DNA of 58,331 bases from an uncultured Collinsella sp. (GTDB lineage: Bacteria; Actinomycetota; Coriobacteriia; Coriobacteriales; Coriobacteriaceae): the NCBI GenBank assembly GCA_900541035.1, contig UQIN01000016.1:1-58331 (forward strand), written 5' to 3'. The position numbers were made by a program, and so were the translations under genes. Below the pieces are notes generated by a model. That model was not told where the DNA came from. It saw only the letters and a list, made by a program, of their open reading frames with translations, and ran no database searches. Below are positions 39,053-48,106 of the stretch, in pieces (within the stretch, counting starts at the first letter, position 1; each line of letters starts with the position of its first letter).

Positions 39053-39796
39053 ATGCCACCGACTGAAGGACTAACTGACGGTAAAGCAGCGATACCGCTG
39101 TACCAACAGGTTATCGATATCATCAAAAACGAAATCAACTCCGGCGCCTACAAGTCAGGCGCGCGGATACCCAACGAATTCGAATTGGCTGAGAGCTATA
39201 AAGTTGGCCGCGTTACCGTGCGACGCGCTATTGAGGAGCTCGTCCAGCAGGGCTATCTAACGAAGCGACAGGGGAAAGGCACGTTTGTCAATGCCCCCAA
39301 GCTTAAGCGCAAGATTCGCCAGAAGGATGACGTCCAGAGTTTTTCGGACGCATGCCGCGTTAACGGAATGGAACCGGGGGCGCGTGTCATTTCGAGAAAG
39401 ATACTGCCGGCGGATTCCACCGAAGCACAGTTCTTTGGTGTTCCCGTTGGAACTGACTTGATTTGCGTTGAGCGCGTGCGTACTGCCGATGGCGTCCCTG
39501 TCATGCTCGAGAACAACATATACGTTTACGAGGAGAACGCCTATCTATCAACGGCACCTCTATCTAACCAATCCATTTTTGAGTTCGTGCGCAACCGGAC
39601 GGGCCGCACGCCCGCGTTTACCGACCCGTGCACGCTCGAGATCGCGTGCGCATCGCCCGAGGTCGCTCGGCTGTTGGCAGTTCCCGTTGGCGAACCCTTG
39701 TTTTATATGGAAGCCTTCTTTTTCGATGAGCAGCGGCGGCCGTTTATCATCGGTCGTCAGCGGATCGTTGGGTCTCGCTACGTTTTTGACATCTAG
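39053..39796 (+). CDS. GntR/HutC-family regulator of the glycation-product operon
   Basis: A 247-residue repressor-type protein. Residues 12-80 form the GntR winged helix (P-L-Y-Q-Q-V at its start, V-T-V-R-R-A-I-E-E-L in the recognition region). Residues 100-245 are a UTRA effector domain, the HutC/FrlR subfamily that binds sugar phosphates or small acids. It precedes the operon in the same direction, separated by a hairpin terminator and a 23-bp palindrome that is its probable operator. FrlR of E. coli, the fructoselysine regulator, is of the same class. Confidence 0.9.
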   Translation: MPPTEGLTDGKAAIPLYQQVIDIIKNEINSGAYKSGARIPNEFELAESYKVGRVTVRRAIEELVQQGYLTKRQGKGTFVNAPKLKRKIRQKDDVQSFSDACRVNGMEPGARVISRKILPADSTEAQFFGVPVGTDLICVERVRTADGVPVMLENNIYVYEENAYLSTAPLSNQSIFEFVRNRTGRTPAFTDPCTLEIACASPEVARLLAVPVGEPLFYMEAFFFDEQRRPFIIGRQRIVGSRYVFDI

Positions 39797-39805
39797 GACA
39801 TTGCG

Positions 39806-39847
39806 TATGGAAGCGCCCGGTGGATTATCTCACCGGGCGCTTCCATA
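39806..39847 (+). terminator. terminator after the GntR gene
   Basis: GGAAGCGCCCGGTG and CACCGGGCGCTTCC pair perfectly, with TAT/ATA extending the stem. The T-run is missing. Confidence 0.75.
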
Positions 39848-39949
39848 CCGTTCACGGCGCAAACGCAACCGTTCAACCGCGTTGCGGCAATCATCTTGAA
39901 ATTATCTTGATGAAGGAAAAAGCTGCTGGTAACCTATGGGACGTCATAG

Positions 39950-39972
39950 AACGTTTGCATTGTGCAAACGTT
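39950..39972. promoter_or_regulatory. perfect palindrome upstream of the catabolic operon
   Basis: AACGTTTGCA-TTG-TGCAAACGTT: two 10-bp perfect arms, 43 bp before the transporter start. It is the best candidate operator for the adjacent GntR/HutC regulator. The sequence could also form a leader hairpin. Confidence 0.6.
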
Positions 39973-40014
39973 GAAGCGAGATGCGATGCAGTCTCGAGTT
40001 CTTTGGAGGTATCT

Positions 40015-41478
40015 ATGTCAGATACGAAGGCGAAGAAGACAAACAGACGTTTTAAGTTCAAATTACCGCATGTCTATACGATCATGTTCTTGCTGATCGT
40101 TGTCTTTGCGGTCCTGACTTGGATCGTTCCCTCTGGTCAGTATCAGCGCAAAACGATTTCGACAGCAGCGGGCGAGCGTGAAGTCGCCGTTGCTGGAACC
40201 TATGAACAGGTCGATAAGAACTACACCGATTCCGAGACCGGCGAGACCATCAATCTGGGCCAGGATATCTTCGCGGTCCTGCAAGCGCCCACCAAGGGTA
40301 TCCAAGAGGCTGCCGACGTCGTTGCGTTCGTCTTATTGATTGGCGGATCGTTCGCGATCATCACCAAGACCAACGCTTTGAATGCCGGCATGAGCCGTGT
40401 GATTAAAAAGCTCAAGAACAAGGACATCCTCATCATTCCCATCACGATGACATTGCTGTCCATTTGCGGCACTACGTTTGGTATGTCTGAGGAAGCCCTG
40501 CCGTTCTATGCCATCTTCATTCCCATCATGATGGGTATCGGTTATGACTCGATGACGGCATTCATCATCTGCTTCCTTGGTCCTAACCTGGGATATTGTG
40601 CTTCGACCATCGACCCGTTTAATGTTTTGATCGCCCAAGGCATCATTGGCATCGAGGGTAATCCGCAACTGTGGCTGCGCGCCGTTTCTTGGGTCATCTT
40701 CACTGCCGTCGGTATCGCATGGGCCATGCGCTACGCCATGCGCGTCAAGAAAAACCCCGAGTCGTCCATTGTGTACGAGGACGATAAGCTCAAGCGTATT
40801 GAGTTTTCCGTGACCGATGCCTCCATCGAGGAAGAGTTCACTATCCGTCAGAAGCTCGTGCTTATCGATTTTGCTTGCGGTATGGGCATTATCGTCTGGG
40901 GTCTTGTTACCCAGGGCTGGTACATGAATGAGATTTCCGCCGTGTTCCTTGGCATGGGCTTGCTTGCCGGTATCCTGGGCGGTCTTGACCAGCAGACGAT
41001 CGCAGAGGAGTTCGTTAAGGGTCTCGCCGACTTTGCGTACGCTGCCATCGTTATCGGTATCGCTCGCGGTATTCTGGTCATCGCCGAGGGCGGTATGATC
41101 ATCGACACCATTCTCCAGGCGCTCGCTACCGCGCTTGCCGGTGCACCCGCCGCCGTCTACACCACGTTTATGTATATCGTCCTTGGCCTGCTCTCTTTGC
41201 TGGTTCCCTCGAGTTCTGGCCTGGCGGCGCTCACCATGCCCGTTATGGGCCCCCTGACCGAGCTCATGGGCCTCAATCCCGAGGCGGCCGTCACCGCGCT
41301 CCAGTTTGCCAACCAGACCATCAACACCATCAGCCCCGTGGCGGGCATGACGGTCGCCGGTCTTGCCGTGGCTAGGATTTCGTTTGGCCAATGGTGGAAG
41401 ACCATTTGGAAGTTCTTCATTTTCATGGTCGTCTTTGGCCTGATCGTAACGGCAATCTCTGGCATGCTTCCGGTGTAG
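40015..41478 (+). CDS. YfcC-type carboxylate/amino-acid carrier
   Basis: A 487-residue membrane protein with about 12 helices; the N-terminus is basic and cytoplasmic. The family features of the YfcC/DcuC (C4-dicarboxylate anaerobic carrier-like) group are the T-W-I-V-P-S-G-Q-Y segment after helix 1, the G-M-S-E-E-A-L-P-F-Y segment near residue 155 and the P-S-S-S-G-L-A-A-L-T segment near residue 400. Members move dicarboxylates, amino acids or peptides with ions. As the only transporter of the operon it should import its substrate. GGAGG precedes the ATG. Confidence 0.88.
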   Translation: MSDTKAKKTNRRFKFKLPHVYTIMFLLIVVFAVLTWIVPSGQYQRKTISTAAGEREVAVAGTYEQVDKNYTDSETGETINLGQDIFAVLQAPTKGIQEAADVVAFVLLIGGSFAIITKTNALNAGMSRVIKKLKNKDILIIPITMTLLSICGTTFGMSEEALPFYAIFIPIMMGIGYDSMTAFIICFLGPNLGYCASTIDPFNVLIAQGIIGIEGNPQLWLRAVSWVIFTAVGIAWAMRYAMRVKKNPESSIVYEDDKLKRIEFSVTDASIEEEFTIRQKLVLIDFACGMGIIVWGLVTQGWYMNEISAVFLGMGLLAGILGGLDQQTIAEEFVKGLADFAYAAIVIGIARGILVIAEGGMIIDTILQALATALAGAPAAVYTTFMYIVLGLLSLLVPSSSGLAALTMPVMGPLTELMGLNPEAAVTALQFANQTINTISPVAGMTVAGLAVARISFGQWWKTIWKFFIFMVVFGLIVTAISGMLPV

Positions 41479-41487
41479 GTGGTTGTG

Positions 41488-43071
41488 ATGTCTGATCGTT
41501 TGACGGTCCTGACGTCTAAGAGCGTCTTTACCGGTACGGGGGACCTGCCGTTTGAAGGTTTCGTAGCGGTCCGTGGCAATCGAATTGAGGCTGTTGGCAC
41601 CAAGTGTGAGGTAACTTCGTATTTGACCCAGGCGGACGATGTAGTTGACCTGGGCGACCGCACTGTCATGCCTGGCCTGATCGATGTGCATACCTTCTAT
41701 ACAGGTTGGGCGCTGCGGACGTTGGGGTCTGATCTGTCCGGCATCGATGATGCCAAAGAGGCCGTGTCGCTCTTGCGTGCATGGAAAGAAGATCATCCGG
41801 ATTGCGCGGCGGCTTTTGGCCACAACCTACCCGAAACGTTGGCATCGGATGCCGAGAACGCAAATACGGCAGCTGTGTTTGACGATTGTTTTGGCGATAT
41901 CCCCGTCGTATGCTTTACACCGGGTGCGGAGACCTGCGTTCTCAATGCTGCCGCCAGTGCGCGATACGGCTTTACACCCCAGGCGTGCTATGCCGAGAAG
42001 ATCTGGCGCATGATGAGCGATTTCCTCGCGCTGCCCGAGGTGCGTGCCGGGTATTCGGACTACATGAGCATGCTTAACGAGCGCGGCGTTACCGCCATCA
42101 AGGAAATGGCGTTTGATGACTACTACGGCTTTGCCGACGAAATGGCTCGCCGTGAGGAATCTGGTGAGCTGACGGTTCGCGTCTCTATGATGTCGCAGCC
42201 GGTGGGCGCCGGTGCAAATCTGGCATATGCCCGCGAGGCGCGAGAGCGCTTCCGGGGACCGTTCGTTCGTTTTTCTGGCTTCAACCGTATGACCGATCGC
42301 GGCGTATGGGCGGGGCTTGCCGAGATGATAGACCCCTATGAGGACTCGGCCGATGCGGGCGCTGCCGGCAAGACGGTCGTCGAGGAGCCAGAGTGGGATC
42401 TGATTGAGAACGAGCTGCGTGCAATTGATGCTGACGGCTTCCGATATTCCTTGCATTGCCAGGGCGATGGCGCCGTTCGTCGCACCGTGGCGCTCTATGC
42501 CTCGCTGCCTCGAGACGAGCATGGACGGATGCTTCGTCGCCATGCGATTACCGATCTCGAGAACTCTGACCCGACCGATCTTGTCAAGTTTGGCAAGTTG
42601 GGTGGAATTTGCGAGGTCTATCCGCAGATTCTGACGCTGGACCGGCGCGAGGATTGCCTGTCGATGATGCGTCGACAAATTGGCGAGACGCGACTTTTGC
42701 ACAGCTGGAATCGCCGCGGCATGGAAGATTCCGGATGCACAGTGTGCTGTGGCACGGATTTGCCGCTGTTGATTCCGAGCTTGGGCGAGTCAATCTACAG
42801 TGCGTGCGGCGGATACTTCGACGACGGACTGCCCGTGAATGAGGTCAACACGCTGACGCTTGTCGAGCTCTTGTGCGCTTGGACTGCCGGGGGCGCGTAC
42901 GACCTGATGCGCGAAGACGAGCTGGGTACGCTCGAGGTTGGCAAGCTTGCCGATATCTGCGTGCTCGATCGGGATGTGTTCGACCTTGATTATCGCGACG
43001 CACGTGATCTTGCGGTTGATATGACGATGTCGGACGGACAAATCGTGTTCGATCGAAATAAGGAGGCATAA
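41488..43071 (+). CDS. YtcJ-like amidohydrolase lacking the HxH motif
   Basis: A 527-residue protein of the amidohydrolase superfamily, YtcJ/amidohydrolase-3 type. P-G-L-I-D-V-H-T-F ends the first barrel strand; the usual second His of the HxH pair is replaced by Phe. Later metal or catalytic positions look kept: S-L-H-C-Q-G-D-G-A-V and C-C-G-T-D-L-P. The C-terminal G-K-L-A-D-I-C-V-L-D closes the beta domain. It could be mononuclear and hydrolyse an amide bond in the imported compound. The ATG at 41488 is 10 nt after the carrier stop; the next gene follows after 1 nt. Confidence 0.82.
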   Translation: MSDRLTVLTSKSVFTGTGDLPFEGFVAVRGNRIEAVGTKCEVTSYLTQADDVVDLGDRTVMPGLIDVHTFYTGWALRTLGSDLSGIDDAKEAVSLLRAWKEDHPDCAAAFGHNLPETLASDAENANTAAVFDDCFGDIPVVCFTPGAETCVLNAAASARYGFTPQACYAEKIWRMMSDFLALPEVRAGYSDYMSMLNERGVTAIKEMAFDDYYGFADEMARREESGELTVRVSMMSQPVGAGANLAYAREARERFRGPFVRFSGFNRMTDRGVWAGLAEMIDPYEDSADAGAAGKTVVEEPEWDLIENELRAIDADGFRYSLHCQGDGAVRRTVALYASLPRDEHGRMLRRHAITDLENSDPTDLVKFGKLGGICEVYPQILTLDRREDCLSMMRRQIGETRLLHSWNRRGMEDSGCTVCCGTDLPLLIPSLGESIYSACGGYFDDGLPVNEVNTLTLVELLCAWTAGGAYDLMREDELGTLEVGKLADICVLDRDVFDLDYRDARDLAVDMTMSDGQIVFDRNKEA

Positions 43072-43072
43072 G

Positions 43073-43924
43073 ATGCCTGAATCCAAACCGACGTTGCGCC
43101 GCGAACAGATTGCGGGCATGAATATCCACTACATCATGTGGTCGCTCGATTACTTCCTTGATGTGCAGCAGCGTTTGGGCTTTGAGTCCATTGAGCTGTG
43201 GTGCGCGGAGCCGCATGTGACGCTCGACCACACGGGCTACTTTGAGGCTGAGGTCCTGGCGAAAAAAGCTGCAGACCGTGGGCTTAGGTATCGTACTCTG
43301 TGCCCCGAGAATGTTGTCTATCCTTGGCAGTACTGCGCACGCAAACCGTTGCATGAACAGCGCAGCCTGGCGTACTTTAAGCACGGCATTGAGCTTGCCG
43401 AGGTACTTGGGTGCGACCGTATGTCCATCAACTCGGGCTGGGGCGACTGGGACGAGGACCGCGAGGAAGCCTGGAAGCGCAGCCGCGAGCACTTGTCCAT
43501 TCTGGCGGAGTATGCCGGCGAGCACGGTCTGGTGCTTACGATGGAAAGCCTGCGTCCCGAGGAGAGCAACCTTGTGACGACGGTTTCCGATGCGAAGCGC
43601 ATGATTGACGAGGTCGCGAGCCCGTACTTACAGCCCATGGTTGATACAACCGCGATGGGCGTTGCAGGCGAGACGCTCGAGGACTGGTTTGCCGCCTTTG
43701 GTGATGGGGCAATTCACGAGATGCACTTTATCGACGGTGACCCGTATGGCCATCTGGTGTGGGGCGATGGCAAGCACGATATGGACGCCTTCGTCGCCAC
43801 ACTCAATGCCCATGGTTTCGACGGCATGCTGGGCCAGGAAATCACGGACGGTCGTTACTACGATGATCCGGCGGCGGCAGATGCCAAGAACATGGCCGCA
43901 TTCGAGAAATATCTGATTGACTAA
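43073..43924 (+). CDS. sugar epimerase/isomerase, FrlC-like
   Basis: A 283-residue TIM-barrel protein of the xylose-isomerase-like (AP endonuclease 2) family. M-S-I-N-S-G-W and L-T-M-E-S-L-R (metal Glu about residue 160), V-D-T-T-A-M and M-H-F-I-D-G-D are the expected metal-site strands, and a final Q-E-I-T Glu is present. FrlC interconverts fructoselysine and psicoselysine. It follows the amidohydrolase by 1 nt and stands next to the FrlB homologue, which supports that assignment, but the exact substrate is inferred. Confidence 0.8.
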   Translation: MPESKPTLRREQIAGMNIHYIMWSLDYFLDVQQRLGFESIELWCAEPHVTLDHTGYFEAEVLAKKAADRGLRYRTLCPENVVYPWQYCARKPLHEQRSLAYFKHGIELAEVLGCDRMSINSGWGDWDEDREEAWKRSREHLSILAEYAGEHGLVLTMESLRPEESNLVTTVSDAKRMIDEVASPYLQPMVDTTAMGVAGETLEDWFAAFGDGAIHEMHFIDGDPYGHLVWGDGKHDMDAFVATLNAHGFDGMLGQEITDGRYYDDPAAADAKNMAAFEKYLID

Positions 43925-43985
43925 AACAACTATCGGCCACGCAGCCAACGTCATTGATTGCGGCCAAACAAGAAAGGAACTGGAT

Positions 43986-44954
43986 ATGAACGCACACGAT
44001 CTGATCAAAGAGGCAATTGCCGAGAAGGGCAAGTTCGACAGCGTCTACTGGATTGCTTGCGGTGGCTCCATGATCGATTTGATCCCGGCTCATGAGCTTC
44101 TGCAGCGCGAGGCAACCACCTTCACTTCGTATATCTATACCGCGCGTGAATTCGACATTATGCGTCCGCGTCGTCTGGGCGAGAAGTCCCTGGTCATTGC
44201 TTGCAGCCACAGTGGCAATACCCCGGAGGTCGTCGAGGGCTGCGAGATTGCCCTTGCCGCCGGCGCTACGGTGATCGCCCAGACCGACAACGCTGGATCC
44301 AAGATCGACTCCGGCAAGTGGACCACGTGGGTCTACCCATGGGGTGAGGGTGTGCCGCAGGCCGAGGTCCCCGCTGGCATTTCGCTGTCGCTTGCGGCAG
44401 AGCTGCTCGATCAGCAGGAGGGCTACGCCGATCTTGCCGATATGTATGCCGGTATCGCCGAGATGGATAAGATTCTTCCCCCGGCACGCGAGAAGGTAAA
44501 TGCCGAGCTGGGCGATCGCTTTGCCAAGCTTTGCCAGGAGCACGAGTTCTTCTATATTCTGGGCAGCGGTCCCAACTTTAGCCAGACCTACGGTTTCGCT
44601 ATCTGCTCTCTTATGGAGATGCAGTGGCAGCACTGCAGTTACATCCACTCTGCCGAGTACTTCCATGGCCCCTTCGAGGCTACTCAGGATGGCGTTTTTT
44701 ACTTCCTGCAGATGGGCTCCAGCGAGTGCCGTGCTATGGACGAGCGCGCCCTGGCGTTCCTTAAGACGCATACCGATACGCTGATGGTGCTCGATGCCAA
44801 GGAGTACGGTATGGAAGCCGTGCCGGCGAGCGTCCGCGCCTATCTGGACCCGGTGCTGTTCTACGCCATGAACTGCGAGCTGCGTGCTGCACGCGGCAAG
44901 GTGTTTGATCACGATCCCGATTTCCGTCGCTATATGGGTGTTGTCGAGTACTAG
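43986..44954 (+). CDS. SIS-domain deglycase, FrlB-like
   Basis: A 322-residue protein with two sugar-isomerase (SIS) domains. The first has W-I-A-C-G-G-S and C-S-H-S-G-N-T-P-E-V, the second Y-I-L-G-S-G-P and H-S-A-E-Y-F-H-G-P-F-E. The end (R-R-Y-M-G-V-V-E-Y) matches the end of fructoselysine-6-phosphate deglycase FrlB (R-R-Y-Y-G-G-L-V-E-Y). FrlB splits the phosphorylated Amadori product into glucose 6-phosphate and the free amine. The ATG at 43986 has GAAAGGA. This is the key enzyme for the operon's predicted role. Confidence 0.85.
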   Translation: MNAHDLIKEAIAEKGKFDSVYWIACGGSMIDLIPAHELLQREATTFTSYIYTAREFDIMRPRRLGEKSLVIACSHSGNTPEVVEGCEIALAAGATVIAQTDNAGSKIDSGKWTTWVYPWGEGVPQAEVPAGISLSLAAELLDQQEGYADLADMYAGIAEMDKILPPAREKVNAELGDRFAKLCQEHEFFYILGSGPNFSQTYGFAICSLMEMQWQHCSYIHSAEYFHGPFEATQDGVFYFLQMGSSECRAMDERALAFLKTHTDTLMVLDAKEYGMEAVPASVRAYLDPVLFYAMNCELRAARGKVFDHDPDFRRYMGVVEY

Positions 44955-44968
44955 AAGGGACAAAGGCC

Positions 44969-45832
44969 ATGGCATTTAACGTTAACGCGCTCGGATTTGG
45001 CGACAACGTCGTCGATCGCTACGAGCATATCCACACCATGTATCCCGGCGGCAATGCGGTGAACTTCGCCGTTTATGCCAAGAAATGCGGTGCCGCACGC
45101 TCCGCATACATGGGCATTTTTGGCAATGATGCCGCTGCCGAGCATGTCATTGCAAGCCTCGAGGATGAGGGTATCGAGCTTGACAAGTGCGAGCAGATGA
45201 TTGGCGAGAACGGAGCGGCTCGCGTGACCGTCGTCGACGGTGACCGTGTCTTCCTCGGCTCCAACGAGGGCGGTATCCGTGGCGATGCGCGCTATGTCCT
45301 CGATCGCTTTGACCTTGCGTACATGAAGCAGTTCGATGTGGTTCATTCGGGCAACTATTGCTTTACCGAGCGCGAGCTGCCCAAGTTGAAGGCTGCGGGC
45401 GTCACGGTCTCTTTTGACTTTTCGGACGACTCTACCGACGAGTACTACGAGCAGATTGCGCCCTACGTCGATTTCGCATTCTTTAGTGCGGCGGATGCTG
45501 CGAGTGAGGACGAGATTCGCGAGCGTCTGGCATGGGTGAAGGGCCTGGGTCCGCGTTTTGTGTCGGCTACGGCGGGCGCCGAGGGCTGCATTGCTTACGA
45601 CGGCGAGCGTTATTACCGCCAGCTGGCTAAACCGGTAACGGACATGAAGGACACCATGGGGGCGGGCGACTCGTTCCTCACCTCGTTTTTGATGTGCTAT
45701 CTCGATTCCGCCAAGCGCGGTGAGGATGGCGCCGAGGCCATCGAGCGCGCGCTCGACTTTGCTGCCGGGTTTGCCTCGACCGTGTGCGGTATGGAAGGTT
45801 CTTGGGGCCACGGAGCACCAATCGTCGAATAG
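44969..45832 (+). CDS. PfkB-family kinase, FrlD-like
   Basis: A 287-residue ribokinase-like enzyme. G-F-G-D-N-V-V-D-R-Y, P-G-G-N-A-V-N-F-A-V-Y near the start match fructoselysine 6-kinase FrlD. D-T-M-G-A-G-D-S-F near residue 228 holds the catalytic Asp and anion hole. It should phosphorylate the sugar part so that the FrlB homologue can cleave it. It starts 14 nt after that gene. Sequence detail fits FrlD better than the second kinase does. Confidence 0.88.
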   Translation: MAFNVNALGFGDNVVDRYEHIHTMYPGGNAVNFAVYAKKCGAARSAYMGIFGNDAAAEHVIASLEDEGIELDKCEQMIGENGAARVTVVDGDRVFLGSNEGGIRGDARYVLDRFDLAYMKQFDVVHSGNYCFTERELPKLKAAGVTVSFDFSDDSTDEYYEQIAPYVDFAFFSAADAASEDEIRERLAWVKGLGPRFVSATAGAEGCIAYDGERYYRQLAKPVTDMKDTMGAGDSFLTSFLMCYLDSAKRGEDGAEAIERALDFAAGFASTVCGMEGSWGHGAPIVE

Positions 45833-45902
45833 CTTAAGAAAGCGTACGGCGGTCTGGCTACGAGGCCTTGGACGGCCGATGCAAAACAATAAGCGGAATG
45901 CG

Positions 45903-45936
45903 AAAAGGGGGCTCGCCATGTGGTGGGTCCCCTTTT
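45903..45936 (+). terminator. internal hairpin between the two kinase genes
   Basis: AAAAGGGG pairs with CCCCTTTT over an 18-nt loop in the 121-bp gap, the longest in the operon. It may lower expression of the distal genes. Confidence 0.55.
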
Positions 45937-45953
45937 GAACATTGGAGAAGACC

Positions 45954-46754
45954 ATGGGTATTAAAGCGTGCGCGGCTGGTTTTTGCTGTGCGGACGTCTA
46001 TCAAAACATCGGTGTGTTCTATCCGACTGGCAATGGCATTGACTGGGGTATCCATCTTGCACGAATGGGCGTTTCGGTATCCGCCGTGTCGGTTGTCGGC
46101 AAGGACAAGTACGGAGACAAGATGAGAGAGGCGCTGGCCGCTGAGGGGCTCGATATCTCACATCTGCGGGTGGAGGATGGCGACACCTCGGTGATGCTCA
46201 TGGCATTGAAAGACGGCGTCGATCGCGTGCATCTCGAGGCAATCGATGGCGTAATGGAGACATATCGTCCGAATGAAGATGACCGGGCGTTTATCCTAGA
46301 GCATGACATCATTCATACCGACCTGTTTGGCAATTGTTTGGACCTCCTGCCCGAATGGCATGATGCGGGCAAGACGGTGGTTATGGACTTCTCGGTGTTC
46401 AGCCAGGATCCCGAATATGCCTGCGAGAATCATTTTCCTTACGTTGACTATGCATTCATGTCGTTTGAAGAGGACACTCCGGAGCTGCGAGACTGGGTAC
46501 GCCACGTGCAGGAATTGGGACCGCGCGTTGCGGTTGCTACGCTTGGCGAGAAGGGAAGCATTGCCTATGACGGTGAGCGCTTCTATGAGTGCGGGATCGT
46601 ACCGGCGGAGAAGGTCGTTAATACCGTGGGTGCCGGCGACTCGTATATTGCCGGGTTTACCAAGGGCGTGATCGATGGCCTTGATATTCCGGCGTGTATG
46701 AAGGCGGGCGCTGAGCTGTCGTCCCGAGTGATTGGTTCGTTTGAGCCGTACTAG
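45954..46754 (+). CDS. second PfkB-family kinase of the operon
   Basis: A 266-residue kinase with G-K-D-K-Y-G-D-K near residue 48 and the active-site N-T-V-G-A-G-D-S-Y. The substrate-binding start (Y-P-T-G-N-G-I-D-W) departs from the G-G-N-A-V-N of the first kinase, so the two probably act on different sugars or stereoisomers. The ATG at 45954 has TTGGAG. The operon continues 27 nt later. Confidence 0.86.
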   Translation: MGIKACAAGFCCADVYQNIGVFYPTGNGIDWGIHLARMGVSVSAVSVVGKDKYGDKMREALAAEGLDISHLRVEDGDTSVMLMALKDGVDRVHLEAIDGVMETYRPNEDDRAFILEHDIIHTDLFGNCLDLLPEWHDAGKTVVMDFSVFSQDPEYACENHFPYVDYAFMSFEEDTPELRDWVRHVQELGPRVAVATLGEKGSIAYDGERFYECGIVPAEKVVNTVGAGDSYIAGFTKGVIDGLDIPACMKAGAELSSRVIGSFEPY

Positions 46755-46781
46755 GGTCAAATGCCTGGAAAGGAGTACGAA

Positions 46782-47642
46782 ATGGTTATCGACATGTTGG
46801 TTCAGCCCATGCTCTACGGCGAGATCTGTACGCCGGGTGATGAGCCTGATGGATTCGGTTTTTGGTCACGAGAATTTGGTATGGGGCATATGGGTCCCAT
46901 GGATTGGGACGAGCTTCAAGTCGAGATGGACGTCTGCGATGTGCAGAAGAGCTTGCTCATGCCGCTCGATGTAACCACGGCATGCGGAGGGCACTTTGGC
47001 ACCAACGACCAGATTGCCATGCTGGTTGCCGCGCATCCCGATCGTCTGTGGGGATTTGCGAGCGTAGACCCGCAGGTGAGCGGTGCCGCAGACGAACTGG
47101 AGCGCGCCTTTACCGAGTTGGGGGCAAAGGGGCTTTGCCTGCATCCTGCAAAGCAGGGTTTTGCCCCCGATGATGCTGTGGCCGAGCCGCTTTACGAGCT
47201 GTGCGAGCGCTATAACAAGCCGGTGGTTTTCCATGCCGGTATGTCTTGGGAGCCTGGCGCAGAGCTCTCGCGCAGTAACCCGCTTGCATTTGAGCACACA
47301 ATCGCAACGCATCCAAATGTGCGCTTTAGTTTGACTCACTTTGGCTGGCCCTGGGTACGCGAGACCGTGGCGATGCTGCTCAAGTATCCCAACTGCTACA
47401 CGGACACCTCTATCACTTACATCGATTCGCCCGAGGAGATGATGCAGCGTCTTTTCACGGTCGATATGGGGCCGCTGTGGTATGAGCGCGCGCTATCGCA
47501 CCAAGTGATGTTCGCCAGCAATACGCCGCGCTTCCGTGCATTCAAACTCAAGCGGGCGCTCGATACCGTGCCCATGCGCGATGATGCGCGAGAAAGGCTC
47601 TACTGGGGTAATGCCCTGCGTTTTCTTGAAGGGGATGAGTAA
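46782..47642 (+). CDS. amidohydrolase-2 family protein with altered metal site
   Basis: A 286-residue TIM-barrel protein of the PF04909 type. The first strand reads M-V-I-D-M-L-V-Q-P, without the H-x-H that normally binds metal. V-F-H-A-G-M and L-T-H-F-G-W keep two His strands, and the late Asp of the family (G-S-D-x-P) is Asn here (S-N-T-P-R). It may be a metal-independent or decarboxylase-like variant, or have a shifted metal site. GGAAAGGAG precedes the ATG at 46782. The next gene starts 2 nt after its stop. Confidence 0.75.
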   Translation: MVIDMLVQPMLYGEICTPGDEPDGFGFWSREFGMGHMGPMDWDELQVEMDVCDVQKSLLMPLDVTTACGGHFGTNDQIAMLVAAHPDRLWGFASVDPQVSGAADELERAFTELGAKGLCLHPAKQGFAPDDAVAEPLYELCERYNKPVVFHAGMSWEPGAELSRSNPLAFEHTIATHPNVRFSLTHFGWPWVRETVAMLLKYPNCYTDTSITYIDSPEEMMQRLFTVDMGPLWYERALSHQVMFASNTPRFRAFKLKRALDTVPMRDDARERLYWGNALRFLEGDE

Positions 47643-47644
47643 AC

Positions 47645-48073
47645 ATGGTGACGCTCGAGACATTGAGCTATCTATCGACTGCTCCGGACCAGTTCATCGA
47701 TATTACCGAAGACGTGCACGCTGCCATCGAACGCAGCTCGGTGACCAATGGCTTGGCAGCGATTATTTTGTCGCATACGACCTGTGGAATCGTGGTAAAC
47801 GAGGGACTGCCCTGCGTGGAGACGGATCTTATGGAGACGCTTGATCGCATCGCCCCGCTCGATGCCCCCTATGCGCATGCACACTTCCTGCCGAGCTATG
47901 GAGCCACCGGCAACAACTCCTGTGGGCATATCAAGAGCATGATTTGTGGAAACAGTTGCTTCTTTCCCGTCCAAGATGGCCACATCGTGTGTGGAGGTGC
48001 CCAGAACATCTATCTTGCGGAGTTTGACGGTCCGCAGAAGCGAAAAGTGTACGTCGAAGTGCTGGGGGAGTAA
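47645..48073 (+). CDS. YjbQ/UPF0047 family protein
   Basis: A 142-residue protein with the complete family pattern: S-H-T-T-C-G-I-V-V-N-E (residues 43-53), G-H-I-K-S-M-I, then G-A-Q-N-I-Y-L-A-E-F-D-G-P. YjbQ proteins have a conserved His/Glu cluster and weak thiamin phosphate synthase activity in E. coli; the real function is open. Its place inside a catabolic operon, coupled to a PF04909 protein, is unusual and may point to a phosphate-ester or aldehyde substrate. Confidence 0.88.
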   Translation: MVTLETLSYLSTAPDQFIDITEDVHAAIERSSVTNGLAAIILSHTTCGIVVNEGLPCVETDLMETLDRIAPLDAPYAHAHFLPSYGATGNNSCGHIKSMICGNSCFFPVQDGHIVCGGAQNIYLAEFDGPQKRKVYVEVLGE

Positions 48074-48106
48074 CGTCCCCGCGATAACCCTATGAAGGAG
48101 CACGTT

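Noticed and set aside
40333..41823. 496-residue ORF on the minus strand
   Set aside because: Antisense of the YfcC-type carrier; no ribosome binding site or domain.
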